Assembly: GCA_028696165.1 (NCBI GenBank)
Contig: JAQVHQ010000001.1
Span: forward strand, 105,799-169,798
DNA: 64,000 bases
Source: Lachnospiraceae bacterium
GTDB taxonomy: Bacteria; Bacillota; Clostridia; Lachnospirales; Lachnospiraceae
Reading direction: 5' to 3'
Under the pieces are notes generated by a model that was not told the origin of the DNA, did not search any database, and saw nothing but the letters and a program-made list of their open reading frames with translations. The translations under genes and the position numbers were made by a program. Of the stretch, positions 17,063-24,927 are shown in pieces. Each line of letters opens with the position of its first letter. Within the stretch, counting starts at the first letter, position 1.

Positions 17063-19444
17063 CTACTCCAGCCAAAATTCCCTGACTGGAATATCCACAT
17101 TTTCCAGATAACATGGATAGACCTCTTCCCAGTCATTTGGAAATAGTGTTACATATTCTTCCTGCATAAATCGTCCATCAAGTAAAGCAATTACTCCTCG
17201 ATCTGAATTTGTTCGAATCACGCGGCCTGCTGCCTGTAAAACCTTATTCATTCCCGGGTAGCGATACGCATAATTAAATCCATCCGTACCCAGCTCATCA
17301 TAATACTTCTTAAGAAGTTCACGCTCTTTGCTGACTTGTGGGATACCTGTTCCTACAACAATACTGCCAATAAGCTGCTCACCAATCAGGTCTATCCCCT
17401 CGCCAAAGATTCCACCCATAATACAAAAACCAACTTTTGGACCGTCTTGTTTGGAGAATGCTTCTAAAAACTGCTCTTTTTCTGCCTCCTGCATATTACT
17501 TTCCTGTTTAAGAACTTCTATGCTACCAAACTGAAATCTTTCACAGAACACTTCATATACAGATTCAAGCATCTGATAAGAAGGAAAAAACACCATATAA
17601 TTTCCTTTTTTCTGCCATACAATCTTCTGTATATACTCAGCTATTTTCTGATACTCCGCTAAACCTCTTCTCTGATACAAACTGCTAACATCCTGTCCAA
17701 CAAGCAATAACTTGTGATTCTTTGGAAATGGAGACGGAACGCTAAAACTATATACACCTGACTGAGTCGTGAAGAGTGACTGATAATAATTTATTGGCAC
17801 AAGCGTCGCAGAAAAGAAAACAGATGATGATGCCCTGTCCAGACAATTTTGTATATTTGCGGCAGGATTTACACAGAACAGTTTTATCTTAAAATCCCTT
17901 TTATTTGAATCTTTTTTATTTAAATCTTTTCTGCCAAAGTTTTCCTGATACATCACATAATGTTCATCTAATAGTTCTGCAACATTGAGGAATCTGCGAA
18001 GCTGGAAATAGAAATCCAATATTTCATCTTTATATACCGCCTGCTTAACATCCTCCATCCAGGAATCAAAACTTCCCTGAAGATTCATACATGCAAGGAT
18101 CAGTGAATCAACATGTTCCAATTGCTCGAAATCTGCACCTGATTCCTGATATTGTTTTAACTGCTGTTCTACACGTCCAAGCGCTCGATAAAGTTCTTTA
18201 TGCTCCACTGGCATACCTTTAACTTTCTTTCTGGTATCCGCTACCCAGCCTAACTGTATCTCGGCACTGTACATCTCCCGGCCTCGCTCAACCAGATTGT
18301 GTGCTTCATCAATGAGAAACACATATTTCTCTTTTCGGCCTTCTGAAAAAAATCGCCGCAGATAAACATTGGGATCAAACACATAATTATAATCACAGAT
18401 AATCATATCTACCCAAATAGACAAATCCAGAGACATCTCAAATGGACATATATTCCACTTCTGTGCGTGAAGGAGCATATTATCTCTGTCAAAATAATTT
18501 TCCTTTGACAACATCTCAAATACTGCATCATTTACCCTGTCATAATGCCCCTTTGCATAAGGACATACATCAGGATTGCATTCCATATCATCGTTTGGAC
18601 ACATTTTCTCCTTTGCTGTTAATATCAAAGTCTTACATCTCAGCCCATTTTCATTCAATAATACCATAGTATTTGCAGCTACCGCTCTGGTAATTGTTTT
18701 CGCTGTCAGATAAAATATCTTGTCTATGAATCCATTTTCTAATCCTCGCACCGCTGGATAAATTGAGGAAATCGTCTTTCCAACACCAGTAGGGGCCTGT
18801 ACAAATAATTCTTTTCCCTGCTCAATAGCTCGATAGACACCTGCAACCATCTTTTTTTGCCCTTCACGGTATTCGAAAGGAAAACAAAGAGCATGAATAG
18901 ACGCATTACGCGCTGCCCGCCAATCATGCTGAAAATCCAACCACTTTTCATATCTACCCACCAAATCCATAAACCAGCTCTCAAGTTCATCTTTTTGATA
19001 TATATGCTCAAAGCTTTTTATTTCTTCCGTAGTCAGATTTCCATACGTCATCCGAACTCCCATGCATTCTAAATCTTCTCTTACAAGATAAAAATAGGCA
19101 TAACACATAGCCTGAGCCTCATGAACTGCAACAGGTTCTCCAAGTTCTGCCAAGTTACGATAAATCCCCTTGATTTCATCAATATACCAGTCATCCTTTT
19201 TTGGAAATATTCCATCCGCCCGCCCCTCAATGCGAAGCACGTATCTGGGTGTGTCGACTTCCCAGGATAGAGGCACCTCCGACTGGTAATCCGCCCCCAT
19301 CTGCTTCTGCAGTTTGCGGTGGAGTCTGCTGCCCTTCTGCATAGCTTCTTTATCTGCATCCGGGTTTCTTCGATTATCCAAATCACCGCTTCTTAATATA
19401 AACTCTACTATGTTTCTAACTGAAACACGTACAACATTCTTCAT
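17063..19444 (-). CDS. ATP-dependent helicase of the XPD/DinG type with N-terminal nuclease domain
   Basis: A 793-aa protein. Residues 1-130 look like a PD-(D/E)xK nuclease (GRADGIF at 74-80, then YIDEIKG with Asp89, Glu90 and Lys92). The helicase part has Walker A APTGVGKT (217-224), four Cys spaced like the XPD/DinG iron-sulphur cluster (282, 289, 294, 333), the DEAH box at 379-382 (FLIDEAH) and motif VI QAAGRVIRTNSDRG near the C-terminus. It is expected to unwind DNA with 5'-3' polarity as in the family, in repair. The start ATG follows TTGGAGCAAAT. Upstream is a structured leader. Convergent with the radical-SAM repair pair. Confidence 0.9.
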   Translation of the reverse strand: MKNVVRVSVRNIVEFILRSGDLDNRRNPDADKEAMQKGSRLHRKLQKQMGADYQSEVPLSWEVDTPRYVLRIEGRADGIFPKKDDWYIDEIKGIYRNLAELGEPVAVHEAQAMCYAYFYLVREDLECMGVRMTYGNLTTEEIKSFEHIYQKDELESWFMDLVGRYEKWLDFQHDWRAARNASIHALCFPFEYREGQKKMVAGVYRAIEQGKELFVQAPTGVGKTISSIYPAVRGLENGFIDKIFYLTAKTITRAVAANTMVLLNENGLRCKTLILTAKEKMCPNDDMECNPDVCPYAKGHYDRVNDAVFEMLSKENYFDRDNMLLHAQKWNICPFEMSLDLSIWVDMIICDYNYVFDPNVYLRRFFSEGRKEKYVFLIDEAHNLVERGREMYSAEIQLGWVADTRKKVKGMPVEHKELYRALGRVEQQLKQYQESGADFEQLEHVDSLILACMNLQGSFDSWMEDVKQAVYKDEILDFYFQLRRFLNVAELLDEHYVMYQENFGRKDLNKKDSNKRDFKIKLFCVNPAANIQNCLDRASSSVFFSATLVPINYYQSLFTTQSGVYSFSVPSPFPKNHKLLLVGQDVSSLYQRRGLAEYQKIAEYIQKIVWQKKGNYMVFFPSYQMLESVYEVFCERFQFGSIEVLKQESNMQEAEKEQFLEAFSKQDGPKVGFCIMGGIFGEGIDLIGEQLIGSIVVGTGIPQVSKERELLKKYYDELGTDGFNYAYRYPGMNKVLQAAGRVIRTNSDRGVIALLDGRFMQEEYVTLFPNDWEEVYPCYLENVDIPVREFWLE

Positions 19445-19514
19445 ATTTGCTCCAAATCAATCTGTTATTTCTTCTAAAAATCCCTCAGTGTCGCTCGATT
19501 CCACTTTACGGCAT

Positions 19515-19526
19515 CTCGCTCACGAG
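19515..19526 (-). repeat. Short hairpin in the helicase leader
   Basis: On the minus strand CTCG-TGAG-CGAG forms a small hairpin within a GC-rich stretch (about 19485-19530), between a TATAAT hexamer (complement of 19538-19543) and the helicase start. The -35 is weak. The stretch may be a structured 5' UTR. Confidence 0.35.
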
Positions 19527-19565
19527 CTTCGCATACATTATACCACATTCCCTCTTCATATACAG

Positions 19566-19607
19566 CACTTAAAAGATGTCCACCAGACTCTTTACGCATG
19601 CATGGCA
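19566..19607 (-). repeat. Copy 1 of a structured intergenic repeat
   Basis: On the minus strand this element starts with TGCCATGCATGCGTAAAGAG, identical over 20 nt to a plus-strand copy at 23122-23141, then has a small hairpin (AGAGTCT/GGAC(A)TCT) and ends TTAAGTG, as the other copy does. It lies between the HPr-like gene terminator and the helicase promoter. Confidence 0.6.
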
Positions 19608-19609
19608 AC

Positions 19610-19645
19610 GAAAAAAAGAACCACGGCAATATCTACCGTAGTTCT
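19610..19645 (-). terminator. Terminator of the HPr-like gene
   Basis: On the minus strand AGAAC(T)ACGG and CCGT(G)GTTCT pair with a 9-nt loop and are followed by TTTTTTTCG. Confidence 0.7.
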
Positions 19646-19709
19646 CTTCTCATCCTTATAATCCTATTAAATATATATTGCAGGTCCTTTAAGTCAGCTT
19701 ATATTCGAA

Positions 19710-19937
19710 TTATGCGATGGCGAATTTTTTAAGCGCATGTTCGAATTCTGGATTCTGTCCGCCATACTGTACAGTCAACTCTTTTGTCAAATCCATACTA
19801 AGTATGCCAAGAATAGATTTTGCATCGATGATGATACGATTGTAGAAAATATCAATATCGAAGTCACATTTGCTTGCTACTTGAACAAATTCCTGAACTT
19901 CCTCAGTAGCAGATAATTTAATCTTCTGTGCTGCCAT
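19710..19937 (-). CDS. HPr-like protein without the catalytic histidine
   Basis: A 75-aa protein with the HPr fold pattern: the regulatory-serine region DAKSILGILSMDL (Ser46 equivalent) and the strand before it (FDIDIFYNRIIID) are clear. The N-terminal active-site loop is gone: KIKLSATEEVQEFVQVASK has about five residues fewer than HPr and no GxHARPA, so it cannot carry phosphate from enzyme I. It could act like Crh, the catabolite co-repressor that keeps only the serine. The ATG at 19935-19937 is preferred over an upstream in-frame codon because AAAGGGTGAG precedes it. It stands alone between its own promoter and terminator. Confidence 0.8.
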   Translation of the reverse strand: MAAQKIKLSATEEVQEFVQVASKCDFDIDIFYNRIIIDAKSILGILSMDLTKELTVQYGGQNPEFEHALKKFAIA

Positions 19938-19980
19938 TTGTCTCACCCTTTCATTTTTCATAAAATTTTTTCATGTGTGT

Positions 19981-20009
19981 ATTATGACATCGATTTCACA
20001 TATTGTCAA
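19981..20009 (-). promoter_or_regulatory. Promoter of the HPr-like gene
   Basis: On the minus strand a perfect TTGACA (complement of 20004-20009), a 17-nt spacer and CATAAT (complement of 19981-19986) lie about 44 nt before the start codon. Confidence 0.75.
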
Positions 20010-20125
20010 TTACCTAATTTCGAAAATTTTCAACAATAAAAAGTGTGATTTTTTGATATTTTTTGACATTTTATTGATTTATAGTAATAAATTTGGTATT
20101 TTCGTGAACATTACCAATTCATATT

Positions 20126-21472
20126 TTATCTTTTCGTGCGTTTTTTATTATCCACAACTGCTTCTTCATTTAAACTTACGTCTCCATGAACTGTTGGCAG
20201 AATGGAATCTTTTCCTTCCGGCAATACTGCTGCCAGGAGAATTCCTGCCAAAGCAGCAAGCGCCAAGCCTGATAACGTAACCGTTCCATAAATCGGAATG
20301 CTGTCGCATCCAATACCCAACACTACAATAATAGATGCAATCATCAAATTGCGGCTGTTTCCAAAGTTTATGCGATTGTTAATTAGAATTCTCACACCCA
20401 CGGAAGCAATCATTCCATAAAGCACAATTCCAATTCCTCCTGTTACCGCTGCCGGAATAGAAGAAATGAATCCACCGACTTTACCAAATATACCAATACA
20501 GATTGCAAACACTGCTGCAATTCGAATAATGCTTGGATCATAATTTTTTGTTACCGCTAAAACTCCTGTATTCTCACCATAAGTAGTGTTCGCCGGACCA
20601 CCGATAAGGCCTGCAAATGCAGTGGCAATACCATCACCCATTAAAGTTCTGTGAATACCAGGATCTACCATAAAATTCTTCCCTACAACAGCACTGTTCG
20701 TAGTGATATCTCCCACATGTTCAATCATCGTTACCAGTGCAATCGGAGCTATAGCCAGCAGGGCATCCGGTTTAAATGTTGGGATACAGGTTAACTGCGC
20801 CAGCACATCCGGATCCATAAAGGAGAAAAAATGTGCTTCTGAAACTGCATCCAAGTGCATGAATCCAAAAGGAATACTCACCAGACATCCCACTATAATT
20901 GCAAATAAAATTGGCATCAGGTTATATACACCTCTTGCAAATACAGATACGATTACTACCGTAGCCAAAACGCAAACCGACACAACCACTGACGATAAAG
21001 AAAACACACTGCTTCCGTCAGATACGGTCCGGTAGAATGCATTATTGATTGCAGAACCACTTAAACGAAGACCTATAACAATAATTACCGGTCCAGTAAC
21101 AATCGGCGGCAACAATTTATTTACTTTTTCATATCCCAAAAATCGAATAAGTACAGCAAATGCCACATAAATCAAACCTGCCACAATCAATGCACCTTTT
21201 ACTGATGCAAGTTTTTCCAAAAAATCCGCATCACCTATACGTGAATCACCTATAATCGCCATAATCCCACCCATAAAGGCAAAACTGGAACCTAAAAATA
21301 CAGGTACTTTCTTTTTCGTAATCAGATGAAACAATAATGTTCCAACACCTGCTGAAAATAATGTAATCGAAGTATTTAATCCCGTAAGTGCCGGAACTAA
21401 AACAGTTGCTCCAAACATCGCAAGTACATGCTGGATACCCAGAATAATCTTCTGGCCTTTTGATTTTTCCAC
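20126..21472 (-). CDS. Uracil/xanthine permease (UraA/PbuX-type NCS2 transporter)
   Basis: A 448-aa integral membrane symporter of nucleobases, with about 12-14 hydrophobic helices. NCS2 features include the N-terminal ILGIQHVLAMFGATVLVP, VPVFLGSSFAFMGG and the GLIGGPANTTYGENTGVLAVTKNYDP loop, which in UraA-type transporters holds substrate-binding residues. The ATG follows AGGAGG. It starts 22 nt after the stop of the His-rich CsoR-type gene and is likely co-transcribed. Xanthine phosphoribosyltransferase and a molybdenum hydroxylase are close by, so xanthine or uric acid is as plausible as uracil; the TTYGENTG loop favours uracil. Confidence 0.9.
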   Translation of the reverse strand: MEKSKGQKIILGIQHVLAMFGATVLVPALTGLNTSITLFSAGVGTLLFHLITKKKVPVFLGSSFAFMGGIMAIIGDSRIGDADFLEKLASVKGALIVAGLIYVAFAVLIRFLGYEKVNKLLPPIVTGPVIIVIGLRLSGSAINNAFYRTVSDGSSVFSLSSVVVSVCVLATVVIVSVFARGVYNLMPILFAIIVGCLVSIPFGFMHLDAVSEAHFFSFMDPDVLAQLTCIPTFKPDALLAIAPIALVTMIEHVGDITTNSAVVGKNFMVDPGIHRTLMGDGIATAFAGLIGGPANTTYGENTGVLAVTKNYDPSIIRIAAVFAICIGIFGKVGGFISSIPAAVTGGIGIVLYGMIASVGVRILINNRINFGNSRNLMIASIIVVLGIGCDSIPIYGTVTLSGLALAALAGILLAAVLPEGKDSILPTVHGDVSLNEEAVVDNKKRTKR

Positions 21473-21494
21473 TCTTTTATCCTCCTGAAAATGT

Positions 21495-21998
21495 TTATTT
21501 CATAAACCGGTCAATTGCCTTGCTTAATTCATCTAAAGCTTCTCTGTCTCCCTGTTCCACAGCATCTACGATACAATGCTCAATGTGATCCTGTAAAATC
21601 ACTTTTCCCGTATTGTTAATAGCCGCCTTTACTGCTGACAATTGAATCAGAACTTCTGAACAGTCTCTTCCATTTTCCACCATTCTTCTTATGGACTCCA
21701 GATGTCCGATTGCCCTGGATAATCGATTGACAACTGCCTTTGTATGGGTATGTGAATGAGTATGTCCATGACCTTCCGTGTGCTCATGAGCATGCACGGT
21801 CCCGTCATCATGCACATGGGTGTGTACATGTCCCTCTCCTTCTGCATGGGTGTGTGTATGAATTTCCCCGTCATCTTTTTTCTGTGCTTCGCACTCTTCT
21901 AATTCCAGCATTTCGCTTTTCACTTCATGGGAATGGACATGTTCTACAACCGTCCCATCATCCAGAATGTGTATATGTGTCTTTTCTTTTTCGCTCAT
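21495..21998 (-). CDS. CsoR-family metal-sensing repressor with His-rich N-terminal extension
   Basis: A 167-aa protein in two parts. Residues 88-167 are a CsoR/RcnR/FrmR-type all-helical DNA-binding domain; Cys113, His138 and Cys142 have exactly the spacing (25 and 4) of the copper ligands Cys36-His61-Cys65 of CsoR. Residues 1-87 are a low-complexity tail with 20 His, mostly as HxH steps, built on an internal duplication (HIHILDDGTVVEH and HVHDDGTVHAH). The tail could buffer or sense Cu, Ni or Zn. CsoR proteins are normally about 85-120 aa. The gene is followed after 22 nt by the nucleobase permease; no copper ATPase is in the window. Confidence 0.85.
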   Translation of the reverse strand: MSEKEKTHIHILDDGTVVEHVHSHEVKSEMLELEECEAQKKDDGEIHTHTHAEGEGHVHTHVHDDGTVHAHEHTEGHGHTHSHTHTKAVVNRLSRAIGHLESIRRMVENGRDCSEVLIQLSAVKAAINNTGKVILQDHIEHCIVDAVEQGDREALDELSKAIDRFMK

Positions 21999-22030
21999 TA
22001 TTACTCCTCATCTCTGCTTTAGGCCGCAAA

Positions 22031-22086
22031 ATACCGGTATTTCGCTTTGTTCAACGGATATTATATGCAAAGCAAAACACCGGCAT
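22031..22086 (-). terminator. Terminator of the 75-aa gene
   Basis: ATACCGGTATTTCGCTTTG (22031-22049) pairs with CAAAGCAAAACACCGGCAT (22068-22086) with two or three mismatches and an 18-nt loop. On the minus strand it follows the small gene at 22107 and precedes the CsoR-type gene; a short T-run (TATTTTG) follows. Confidence 0.6.
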
Positions 22087-22106
22087 CTTCCTTGTGCCTT
22101 GTAATC

Positions 22107-22334
22107 TTAAATCTCTGATACCGTATAACGCTGTTTCATACCAGCACTTACGATGTCATAAATCAATGTTCCATCGGGTCTCTGTGTCTTATCATACTCG
22201 AAATTCTTGTCTTTGTATTTTCCTTTTACGTAACCGTCGATATCGTCGGTTTCTACTTCATCAAAAAATACATCTCTCATCTGGTTACCTTCACACGGAT
22301 TGAAAATCTCCCATACTACTTCATATTTCTTCAT
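22107..22334 (-). CDS. Small conserved-looking protein of unknown function
   Basis: A 75-aa soluble protein ([21 protein letters not shown]...) with a mixed strand/helix pattern, many Asp/Tyr residues and no recognised family. The ATG at 22332-22334 has GGGAGGTG upstream; the five codons before it overlap that ribosome site. It is flanked by its own terminator and is divergent from xpt. Confidence 0.65.
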   Translation of the reverse strand: MKKYEVVWEIFNPCEGNQMRDVFFDEVETDDIDGYVKGKYKDKNFEYDKTQRPDGTLIYDIVSAGMKQRYTVSEI

Positions 22335-22391
22335 GTATACACCTCCCAAGGCTTTTTTCTATTATAATATTATTTTGAGAAAAATTCAACC

Positions 22392-22420
22392 TTGTCAAGG
22401 AGATTATTATATCGTATTAT
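22392..22420 (+). promoter_or_regulatory. Promoter of xpt
   Basis: TTGTCA (22392-22397), a 17-nt spacer and TATTAT (22415-22420) lie 44 nt upstream of the xpt start. The -35 is inside the palindrome CCTTG-T-CAAGG, a possible operator. I see no purine riboswitch. Confidence 0.65.
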
Positions 22421-22464
22421 ATATAAATAATCACTTTCGAAAAAGATTAGGGAGGAAAGTAACC

Positions 22465-23034
22465 ATGGAAGCACTGAAAGAACGCATTTTAAAAGACGGG
22501 ACCGTAAAACCAGGCGGAGTCTTAAAAGTGGACAGTTTTTTAAATCATCAGATGGATATTTCATTTATCAACGAAATCGGCAAAGAATTTAAAAGAAGAT
22601 TTGCTGATAACCATATCACTAAAATTCTCACAATCGAGGCATCAGGTATTGGCATAGCCTGTATTGCCGCTCAGTATTTTGGTGTTGACGTAGTATTTGC
22701 CAAAAAGGCAAAAAGTATCAATTTAGATGGAGAGATGTATTGTACCAAGATTGAGTCTTTCACTCATAAAAAAGTATATGATGTAATTCTTGCAAAGAGA
22801 TTTTTATCACCAGAAGATCATGTATTAATTATTGATGATTTTCTTGCAAATGGATGCGCACTCCTTGGACTTATTGATATTGTCCAAAAATCAGGTGCAA
22901 CCATTGAAGGTGCTGGTATTGTCATCGAAAAAGGCTTTCAGGATGGTGGACAAAAAGTACGTGATCTTGGCATTCATCTGGAGTCATTGGCTATTGTGGA
23001 TTCCATGTCAGATGACAGTTTGACTTTCCGTTAA
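22465..23034 (+). CDS. xpt: Xanthine phosphoribosyltransferase
   Basis: Converts xanthine plus PRPP to XMP, a purine salvage step. The 189-aa length and the family pattern fit: [31 protein letters not shown] at the N-terminus and the PRPP loop [21 protein letters not shown]. The ATG at 22465 follows GGAGGAAAGTAACC; an upstream in-frame extension is not coding-like. The gene is monocistronic, with a promoter and a strong terminator. It sits near the nucleobase permease and the molybdenum hydroxylase operon, consistent with a xanthine salvage/degradation cluster. Confidence 0.95.
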   Translation: MEALKERILKDGTVKPGGVLKVDSFLNHQMDISFINEIGKEFKRRFADNHITKILTIEASGIGIACIAAQYFGVDVVFAKKAKSINLDGEMYCTKIESFTHKKVYDVILAKRFLSPEDHVLIIDDFLANGCALLGLIDIVQKSGATIEGAGIVIEKGFQDGGQKVRDLGIHLESLAIVDSMSDDSLTFR

Positions 23035-23054
23035 TTTTCGCCCTTACTCATTCG

Positions 23055-23096
23055 GAGCTGCCGTACTAATTTATTAGTACAGCAGTTCTTTTTTTA
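23055..23096 (+). terminator. Terminator of xpt
   Basis: AGCTGCCGTACTAA pairs with TTAGTACAGCAGTT (G-U and one mismatch, 4-nt loop), followed by CTTTTTTT. Confidence 0.85.
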
Positions 23097-23121
23097 TTTC
23101 CAGTATGCCTTAGCGTACATG

Positions 23122-23164
23122 TGCCATGCATGCGTAAAGAGGTTCGGAGAATCTCTATTAAGTG
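23122..23164 (+). repeat. Copy 2 of a structured intergenic repeat
   Basis: It starts TGCCATGCATGCGTAAAGAG, then forms an 8-bp hairpin AGAGGTTC-GGA-GAATCTCT, then ATTAAGTG. It shares 20 nt exactly and the TTAAGTG tail with the minus-strand copy at 19566-19607, while the hairpin bases differ with pairing kept. It lies between the xpt terminator and the ECF gene. Confidence 0.6.
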
Positions 23165-23278
23165 GTATGGACAATTTGTCTGAAACTGGTTGTTTTATTC
23201 ATTCCACTTATAGTGTATAGTCTATATAAGCTAATACAGTATAGATTTACTTATGAATAAATTCCAGGAGGCTATATT

Positions 23279-23815
23279 ATGAAAGATGTAAAAAAACTTG
23301 TGTTAACAGCACTCTTTGCAGCACTTGCCTGTGTTGCTACTATGATAATTCGAATTCCAACACCAGGAACTGGTGGATATATCCATCCTGGTGATGCTAT
23401 TGTTATCCTCTGTGGTGTGTATCTAGGTCCAGTTGCCGGTTTCCTTGCTGCCGGTATGGGTTCCGCACTATCCGACTTGCTTGGTGGATATTTTTTATAT
23501 GTTCCAATCACCTTTGCCGTCAAGGGACTTGTTGCTCTATTTACAGCTATATTCTATCAAAAAATCGCCACTTCAAAAAAATCCCGCAGATACGCAGGTG
23601 TAGCTGCCGGAGGTATCTGTGATATCATACTGGTGGCAGGCGGCTACTTCCTATGTGAGTCATTTTTATATGGAGTCAGTGGGGCTTTAGCCAGTGTGAT
23701 TCCCAACACTATTCAAGGCATAAGCGGATTAGTTATCTCCATCATTCTCTATGCTGCATTATCCGCTGTACCAGAATTTCGACGTCTGAGTATGACACAT
23801 AAAAAGACTGCATAA
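23279..23815 (+). CDS. ECF transporter substrate-binding (S) component
   Basis: A 178-aa protein with about five to six hydrophobic helices, typical of small S-components that capture vitamins or nucleobases for a shared energy-coupling module. The N-terminus VKKLVLTALFAALACVATMI and the following GGYIHPGDAIVILCGVYLGPVAGFLAAGMGSALSDLLGGY match the HmpT/PdxU-like S-component pattern. The ATG follows CAGGAGG. No EcfA/EcfT genes are adjacent, so it should use a group II shared module encoded elsewhere. Substrate unknown; a thiamin precursor, pyridoxine or a purine are possible. I see no TPP riboswitch in the leader, which argues mildly against thiamin. Confidence 0.88.
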   Translation: MKDVKKLVLTALFAALACVATMIIRIPTPGTGGYIHPGDAIVILCGVYLGPVAGFLAAGMGSALSDLLGGYFLYVPITFAVKGLVALFTAIFYQKIATSKKSRRYAGVAAGGICDIILVAGGYFLCESFLYGVSGALASVIPNTIQGISGLVISIILYAALSAVPEFRRLSMTHKKTA

Positions 23816-23852
23816 TTTAAATCAAATCAAGGATTTTAACTTCTTGCAATAT

Positions 23853-23910
23853 AAAAAGAGTTTTGATTACAGATGAATGTCAACATTCATTCTGTATCAA
23901 AACTCTTTTT
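23853..23910. terminator. Bidirectional terminator between ECF and HPt genes
   Basis: AAAAAGAGTTTTGAT and ATCAAAACTCTTTTT form the outer stem; AGATGAATGT and CATTCATTCT extend it around a short loop. A- and T-runs on each side suit both convergent genes. Confidence 0.85.
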
Positions 23911-23987
23911 CACTATTCAACTTATTGCAACTAACAATTATGTTACTCCATTACCTTATGCCACTAATATTTTACACACGTTGACAA

Positions 23988-24332
23988 TTATCCAACAATT
24001 TCACAAAACTTACTGTAACAATCCTGTATAACTGTATACAAATCATCCAGCTTATCATACTTGTCAGCACGAAGTTCTTCTGTCATATCAGACAAAGCAT
24101 TCCACAAAGGATTAATACCAAGATTTGCAGAAACACCTTTTAATGTATGTACACAATCAAATGCCTGTTTGTAATCCTTTGTTTCTAATAATTTTCCAAG
24201 TTCAGCAAATCCCGGATCTTCTTTAAATGTCTGCAGACATTCTTCATACAGTTCTTCATCATCCAAAAAACGTTCCATAGCCGCTTTTATATCACAGCCC
24301 CATGTCTCCAGCTTATTCACAACTTCACTCAT
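23988..24332 (-). CDS. HPt (histidine phosphotransfer) domain protein
   Basis: A 114-aa four-helix-bundle phosphotransfer protein. The conserved phospho-histidine motif is HTLKGVSANLG, in FDCVHTLKGVSANLGINPLW. It should shuttle phosphate between a hybrid kinase and a response regulator; neither is adjacent, so its partners are elsewhere. The ATG at 24330-24332 is used, with AAGGAGG 9 nt upstream, instead of a TTG two codons earlier. A probable extended -10 promoter (TGTTATAAT, complement of 24538-24546) lies about 200 nt upstream. The 300-nt gap beyond holds nothing else I can support. Confidence 0.88.
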   Translation of the reverse strand: MSEVVNKLETWGCDIKAAMERFLDDEELYEECLQTFKEDPGFAELGKLLETKDYKQAFDCVHTLKGVSANLGINPLWNALSDMTEELRADKYDKLDDLYTVIQDCYSKFCEIVG

Positions 24333-24635
24333 CTTCAAAAACCTCCTTACAGCTCTGGTTGAGTATCAATCAAACCATCCTATTATCTTAGTTTACCCAT
24401 CAATCTATAACCCCTGAACAAATGACATATCCACTGCCATCCCATATCCATGAGTCATCAATTATCTTTTTCAAGTTACAAATTTCAAGTACATATTGGT
24501 GTATTTCTTGTAAAGCCACCTATAAGTCTCATCAATCATTATAACATATAATATCAGATAATCGACATTTTTTGGTGAATTTACGAAAAAAAACACAATT
24601 TATGTCCATGAACTTATTATCATCCAATAACTCTA

Positions 24636-24833
24636 CTATTTTTGTTTGTCTAAAAGATCCCATAAGGCATCTTCGCTGTCACTTACCCAGGCATCTTCTT
24701 CCTCAGCATTCAAACCTAAATATTCAGCCAATGTGCAGGTTTCATCACTAATTCCCCACTCATAGGAATAATCATCTATTTTCTCGAATGGAATTTCCCC
24801 CGCAATATATAATTCCTTGAATGTTTTCGCCAT
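24636..24833 (-). CDS. Small acidic protein of unknown function
   Basis: A 65-aa protein, strongly acidic (many Glu/Asp, Trp near the end: EDAWVSDSEDALWDLLDKQK). It reads as a folded small soluble protein, not a membrane peptide. The ATG has GAAGGAAAG upstream. I do not recognise the family. It is the first gene read after the hydroxylase operon's stop, but on its own transcript. Confidence 0.6.
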   Translation of the reverse strand: MAKTFKELYIAGEIPFEKIDDYSYEWGISDETCTLAEYLGLNAEEEDAWVSDSEDALWDLLDKQK

Positions 24834-24927
24834 CTTTCCTTCTCCTCTATCCCTGTATCATGCATTTTCAACACGCTACTACAATCTATAGTGAATTTAG
24901 TAAATACTTTATTATTGTTTCATAACC

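Noticed and set aside
22360..22465. Purine riboswitch upstream of xpt
   Set aside because: The leader is only about 40 nt from promoter to start and none of the conserved loop sequences is present.
23165..23278. TPP or other vitamin riboswitch before the ECF gene
   Set aside because: No CTGAGA or other recognisable riboswitch core was found.
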